This document shows, piece after piece, positions 38,701-41,703 of a DNA stretch of 41,703 bases. Both the position numbers and the translations under genes were made by a program. The DNA is from a virus. The notes under the pieces were generated by a model. It was given only the letters and a program-made list of their open reading frames with translations. It was not told where the DNA came from and did not search any database. The stretch covers positions 1-41,703 of IMG/VR virus record IMGVR_UViG_3300044547_000338; one strand, given 5' to 3'. The first letter of the stretch is position 1. Each line of letters starts with the position of its first letter.

Positions 38701-38876
38701 TGTGTACCGTCAAGACTCCCAAGGTTGTTCCGGTGTCTCGAGATTCCGAGAAGCCATTGAACATCCTCCGAAACCCGTACCTAGACGGTATGGACCCAAG
38801 CAAGAAATCCAAGTCAGTCGGCTTAGGGTCTCTGAGGATTAACCGCCAGTCCGCTGGCTTCCAAGTCGGAGGCTAA
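38700..38876 (+). CDS. Short virion-assembly-like protein (gene 7.3 position)
   Basis: This 58-residue protein (MCTVKTPKVVPVSRDSEKPL..) is Pro/Ser/Lys-rich and ends SKSVGLGSLRINRQSAGFQVGG. A Lys/Ser-rich protein ending in a Leu-Arg-Ile-Asn and Gly-rich tail lies just before the portal gene in many T7-like phages (T7 gp7.3 ends in a comparable Gly-rich tail and is a virion/tail assembly protein). Its last codons provide the GGAGG ribosome site of the portal gene. Confidence 0.62.
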   Translation: MCTVKTPKVVPVSRDSEKPLNILRNPYLDGMDPSKKSKSVGLGSLRINRQSAGFQVGG

Positions 38877-38877
38877 G

Positions 38878-40434
38878 ATGGCAGGACAAGATAACGCCGC
38901 AGTCTTCGGCTCCGCGTCTGCAAAGACCAGATACAATCTGGGTGCAGGTAAGCGTGATAAGACACTAGAGCGCGCACGACGCGCCTCCGAGTTGACGATT
39001 CCCGGATTGATCCCTGCAGAAGGGCAATCGGAATCCTCCTCATTCTCCCAACCATACCAATCCCTCGGTGCCCAGTGTGTAGCCAATCTGGCTTCCCGCA
39101 TGGCCATCGCCCTGTTCCCTCCCGGCATCCCGTTCTTCCGCATCCAAGTCACCGAGCAGGTGGCCCAAGGACTGCAGCAAGATATCGGTGAAGTCCAGAA
39201 CCTTCTGGCCCAACATGCCCGTGCTGTAACCGACCTGATGGAACGAGCTGTCGTTCGTCCTCTGGTTGTCGGCGCATTCCGCCACCTCATCGTGGCCGGG
39301 AACTGCCTAGTCCATTCCCCCGCAGGTTCACCCTCGAGACTCTACCGGATTGACCAATACGTTGTCACTCGGGCGTCTGACGGCTCGGTCATTGAGATCG
39401 TGGTCCGTGAGAGCGTACCTGTAGCCTCCCTTACCCCTGACGTCATTGCTCAGACTTCGATCAACGCATCGGAAGCTGCCAACGTCGATGTCTACACATG
39501 GGTCAAAGTCGACCCGGAATCCAAGGTTGCCTACTGGCGACAAGAGATCAACGACAAGATCGTACCTGAGAGTGAAGGTGATGAACCACTAGAGACCTGC
39601 CCTTGGCATGCCCTCAGATGGCTCGCAGTACCCGGCTCGGATTACGGTCGTAGTCACGTCACTGAGTACATCGGTGACATCACGACTCTTGAAGACCTGT
39701 ACAAGTCCATGGTTGAATTCGGTGCAGCTGCGGCTCGCATCATTCACTTCGTGGAACCTAACTCCGGTATCGATGTCGAAGAGCTGAACGACGCTGAGAG
39801 CGGTGACTATATCACTGGCTACGGCGACCGGATGAAGACCCAGCAGCTCGAGAAGAGCCAAGACTGGGCTGTGCTTGAACGTCTATCTGACAAGATCGAA
39901 CGTCGGGTATCTGCCGCATTCGTTCTCACCGGGACAACCGTCCGGGATGCTGAGCGGGTTACTGCGGAAGAAATCCGTATGGTCGCACAAGAGCTAGAGA
40001 ATGCCCTCGGTGGCACCTACACGGCTCTTGCGGCGGAACTTCAGCTCCCCCTCGTCCGTCGCTACATGCGTCTGGCCGTGGCTGAAGGCCTCATCCCAGA
40101 CATCCCCAAGAATACCACCACACCCGTCGTAGTGACAGGCTTCGATGCCCTCGGTAGAGCCCATGGTGTGAATCGTCTAAGAACGTGGGCCTCGGATTCC
40201 ATCGGAATCATCGGTAACGAAGCGTTCGTGGCGACCGTCAATGTGACCGCACTCCTCATCCGTCTCGGCGAAGGCCATGGCGTGGAAGGATTGGACTCAT
40301 TGATCAAATCCCCAGAACAACAGGCCCAAGAACAACAGGCCGCACAACAGCAGATGATGCTGCAGCAAGCTACCCCGGCACTAGCAGGGGCAGCCGCAGA
40401 CGTCATGGCTGAACCATCAGGAGAGATTGTGTAA
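38878..40434 (+). CDS. Portal (head-tail connector) protein (T7 gp8-like)
   Basis: This 518-residue protein (T7 gp8: 536) forms the dodecameric channel at one capsid vertex. Family blocks: KRDKTLERARRASELTIPGLIP, SLGAQCVANLASRMAIALFPPGIPFFRI, GNCLVHSP, LRWLAVPGSDYGRSHVTEYIGD and DAERVTAEEIRMVAQELENALGGTY. The C terminus is Gln-rich (AQEQQAAQQQMMLQ). GGAGG lies 5 bases before the ATG. It overlaps the next start by one base. Confidence 0.96.
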   Translation: MAGQDNAAVFGSASAKTRYNLGAGKRDKTLERARRASELTIPGLIPAEGQSESSSFSQPYQSLGAQCVANLASRMAIALFPPGIPFFRIQVTEQVAQGLQQDIGEVQNLLAQHARAVTDLMERAVVRPLVVGAFRHLIVAGNCLVHSPAGSPSRLYRIDQYVVTRASDGSVIEIVVRESVPVASLTPDVIAQTSINASEAANVDVYTWVKVDPESKVAYWRQEINDKIVPESEGDEPLETCPWHALRWLAVPGSDYGRSHVTEYIGDITTLEDLYKSMVEFGAAAARIIHFVEPNSGIDVEELNDAESGDYITGYGDRMKTQQLEKSQDWAVLERLSDKIERRVSAAFVLTGTTVRDAERVTAEEIRMVAQELENALGGTYTALAAELQLPLVRRYMRLAVAEGLIPDIPKNTTTPVVVTGFDALGRAHGVNRLRTWASDSIGIIGNEAFVATVNVTALLIRLGEGHGVEGLDSLIKSPEQQAQEQQAAQQQMMLQQATPALAGAAADVMAEPSGEIV

Positions 40435-40742
40435 TGTCCAAAGCCTCAACAGCCGCCGATAGCGCGGCTGAGCAGCTGGCAGCAGCAGCTGGTTCCCTCA
40501 ATAACACCGCAGTAGAACCAGCAGCAGCTCCTGCGTCGTTCGTCAACCAACCCGATAACCCGACCGCGTTCCAAGTCGAAACCAAATTCGACGTCTATAC
40601 CAACTCAGAAGTAGCCGACACCACTAAGGTCGTATCTGAGCTGGTTGCGACCGATCTTGGCAACGGCTTCATGGTGTACACCAACGTGGGCGTCCAAACT
40701 GACGTCAACTGGTACGACCCGGCCTCAGCTTCTGCTGAATAG
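40434..40742 (+). CDS. Hypothetical protein between portal and scaffold
   Basis: This 102-residue protein has an Ala-rich, low-complexity N terminus (STAADSAAEQLAAAAGSLNN..EPAAAPAS) and a beta-rich second half (FQVETKFDVYTNSEVADTTK..FMVYTNVGVQTDVNWYDP). It overlaps the portal stop (TAATG) and is followed by the scaffold gene. T7 has no gene here. A head-associated role is suggested by position only. Confidence 0.65.
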   Translation: MSKASTAADSAAEQLAAAAGSLNNTAVEPAAAPASFVNQPDNPTAFQVETKFDVYTNSEVADTTKVVSELVATDLGNGFMVYTNVGVQTDVNWYDPASASAE

Positions 40743-40751
40743 GAGTAGGTA

Positions 40752-41621
40752 TTGAGCGAGCAAGTAGATACCAGCGCCATCGACAATCTGGTCGCAAGCG
40801 GTGCCGCCCCTAGTAAGGAATACGTCGATCAAAACCAAGGCGTATCTCTCAAGGACGTGAACCCGCAGAAGGCCGAAGGTCCGAAGCGTCCTGATCATAT
40901 CCCTGAGAAATTCTGGGATGCTGAGAAGGGCCAAGTCCGGATCGATGAAATGGCTAAGTCTTACTCCGAGCTGGAGAAGGGCTTCTCCTCGAAGAAACCC
41001 GAAGACAAACCTACAGATACCCCTAAGGCTGACGAACAGAAGCCTGAGGACAACAGCCTAAAGATCGAAGCTGAGAAAGCCAACCCGCTTACCCAAGCTA
41101 TCGAGAAGGTGGCCACGGACTACGCCCAGAAGGGTGAGGTGGCTCCAGAAGATATTGAAGCTCTAGCTAAGCAAGGCTTACCTGAGTCGATCATCAAGAC
41201 TTACCTTCAGGGCATCAAAGCCATTGAAGCTCAGACTGCATCAGAAGCCGCCCAGATCGTGGGTAGTAAGGAACAGCTCGACACGATTCGTGAGTGGGCT
41301 AAGACCAACCTGACCGATGCGGAGCTAGACTATTACAATAAAAGCGTTGACGACCCGATCAGCCGTAAGGTTGCCTTGGAGTGGCTGAACAGCAAGTACC
41401 TTGCAACCAAGCCCCGAGATGGCAAGCTCGTGAATAATCAAGGTGTCGTGAACACTGGCGTGTCTGGTGAGGTCTTCACTAACACGACCGACCTGACTGC
41501 AGCAATGAAGTCACCTCGGTACCAAACTGACCCAGCATTCCGTCAGGAAATCGCTGAGAAAATCTCCCGCTCCAAACGAGCAGGGACGTTCCAAGCTCTT
41601 GCGGAATACTACCGCGAGTAA
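40752..41621 (+). CDS. Scaffolding protein (T7 gp9-like), TTG start
   Basis: This 289-residue acidic, helical protein (T7 gp9: 307) guides capsid assembly and leaves before packaging. It shows the pattern RPDHIPEKFWDAEKGQVRIDEMAKSYSELEKGF near the N terminus, a Lys/Glu/Pro-rich linker, VATDYAQKGEVAPEDIEALAKQGLPESIIKTYLQGI, and a basic C-terminal helix (EIAEKISRSKRAGTFQALAEYYRE) that would bind capsid protein. TTG 40752 is the start because AGGAG lies six bases upstream and no ATG precedes this conserved block. The C-terminal 17 codons recur at 1-53. Confidence 0.93.
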   Translation: MSEQVDTSAIDNLVASGAAPSKEYVDQNQGVSLKDVNPQKAEGPKRPDHIPEKFWDAEKGQVRIDEMAKSYSELEKGFSSKKPEDKPTDTPKADEQKPEDNSLKIEAEKANPLTQAIEKVATDYAQKGEVAPEDIEALAKQGLPESIIKTYLQGIKAIEAQTASEAAQIVGSKEQLDTIREWAKTNLTDAELDYYNKSVDDPISRKVALEWLNSKYLATKPRDGKLVNNQGVVNTGVSGEVFTNTTDLTAAMKSPRYQTDPAFRQEIAEKISRSKRAGTFQALAEYYRE

Positions 41622-41703
41622 ACGGAGAGGCATTGAGGGAAGAGCCTGCGCTTGATCAGCCGAATCACCCTCACCCCCCCCCCCTGAATACCATACCTAT
41701 GAG
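41569..41703. repeat. Terminal overlap of the circular assembly (right copy)
   Basis: Matches 1-133 except for an 11-C run (41674-41684) against 9 C in the left copy. The difference is a homopolymer length change, either sequencing error or real slippage. Confidence 0.93.

Overview
The window is an essentially complete genome of a T7-like podovirus (Autographiviridae-type), assembled as a circle. Every gene is on the + strand. Bases 1-133 recur at 41569-41703, apart from a C run of 9 versus 11, so the unit length is about 41.57 kb and the window happens to open inside the scaffolding gene. Starting from the non-coding region, the order follows T7: early genes, single-subunit RNA polymerase, ssDNA-binding protein, resolvase, amidase, primase-helicase, DNA polymerase, exonuclease, portal, scaffold, capsid, tail tubes A and B, internal virion proteins, tail fibres, holin candidate, small and large terminase. 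The two spanins imply a Gram-negative host; the host itself cannot be named from this sequence.

Layout. 1-19075: late genes (capsid, a strong terminator after it, tail tubes, gp13-gp16-like internal virion proteins, two fibres, small accessory proteins, holin candidate, terminases). 19076-21525: 2.45 kb without a credible gene but full of structure: three ~100-nt repeats, a diverged ~350-bp duplication carrying an identical 31-nt terminator block, ten copies of a 12-mer, and many CCTTAG-type short repeats. It lies between terminase and early genes, where T7 has its physical ends, so the true termini probably lie here. 21526-23378: six small early genes. 23544-25102: a MarR-type regulator overlapping a complete tyrosine integrase, followed by a sequence matching the 3' end of a tRNA-Ser gene in reverse complement (candidate attP). 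25294-37702: RNA polymerase, replication and lysis genes. 37703-38139: structured RNA region with two tRNA-like elements. 38140-41621: HNH nuclease, small proteins, portal, scaffold.

How it works together. The genome combines a T7-type lytic programme with a lysogeny module (regulator, integrase, candidate attP). The phage RNA polymerase probably reads promoters related to AGTCACNATAAAGGNGAA, seen before the first early gene, just after the polymerase gene and just before the SSB gene. The DNA polymerase gene is split by a 688-nt group I intron encoding an endonuclease VII-type homing enzyme; splice sites, P1 and P7 can be read from the sequence. Other invaders or replacements are an HNH-AP2 endonuclease, an HNH protein, an HNH-like protein after the polymerase, and a RusA-type resolvase where T7 has endonuclease I. 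Lysis genes are dispersed: amidase before the primase, a holin candidate with i-spanin and o-spanin between polymerase and exonuclease, and a second holin candidate before the terminases.
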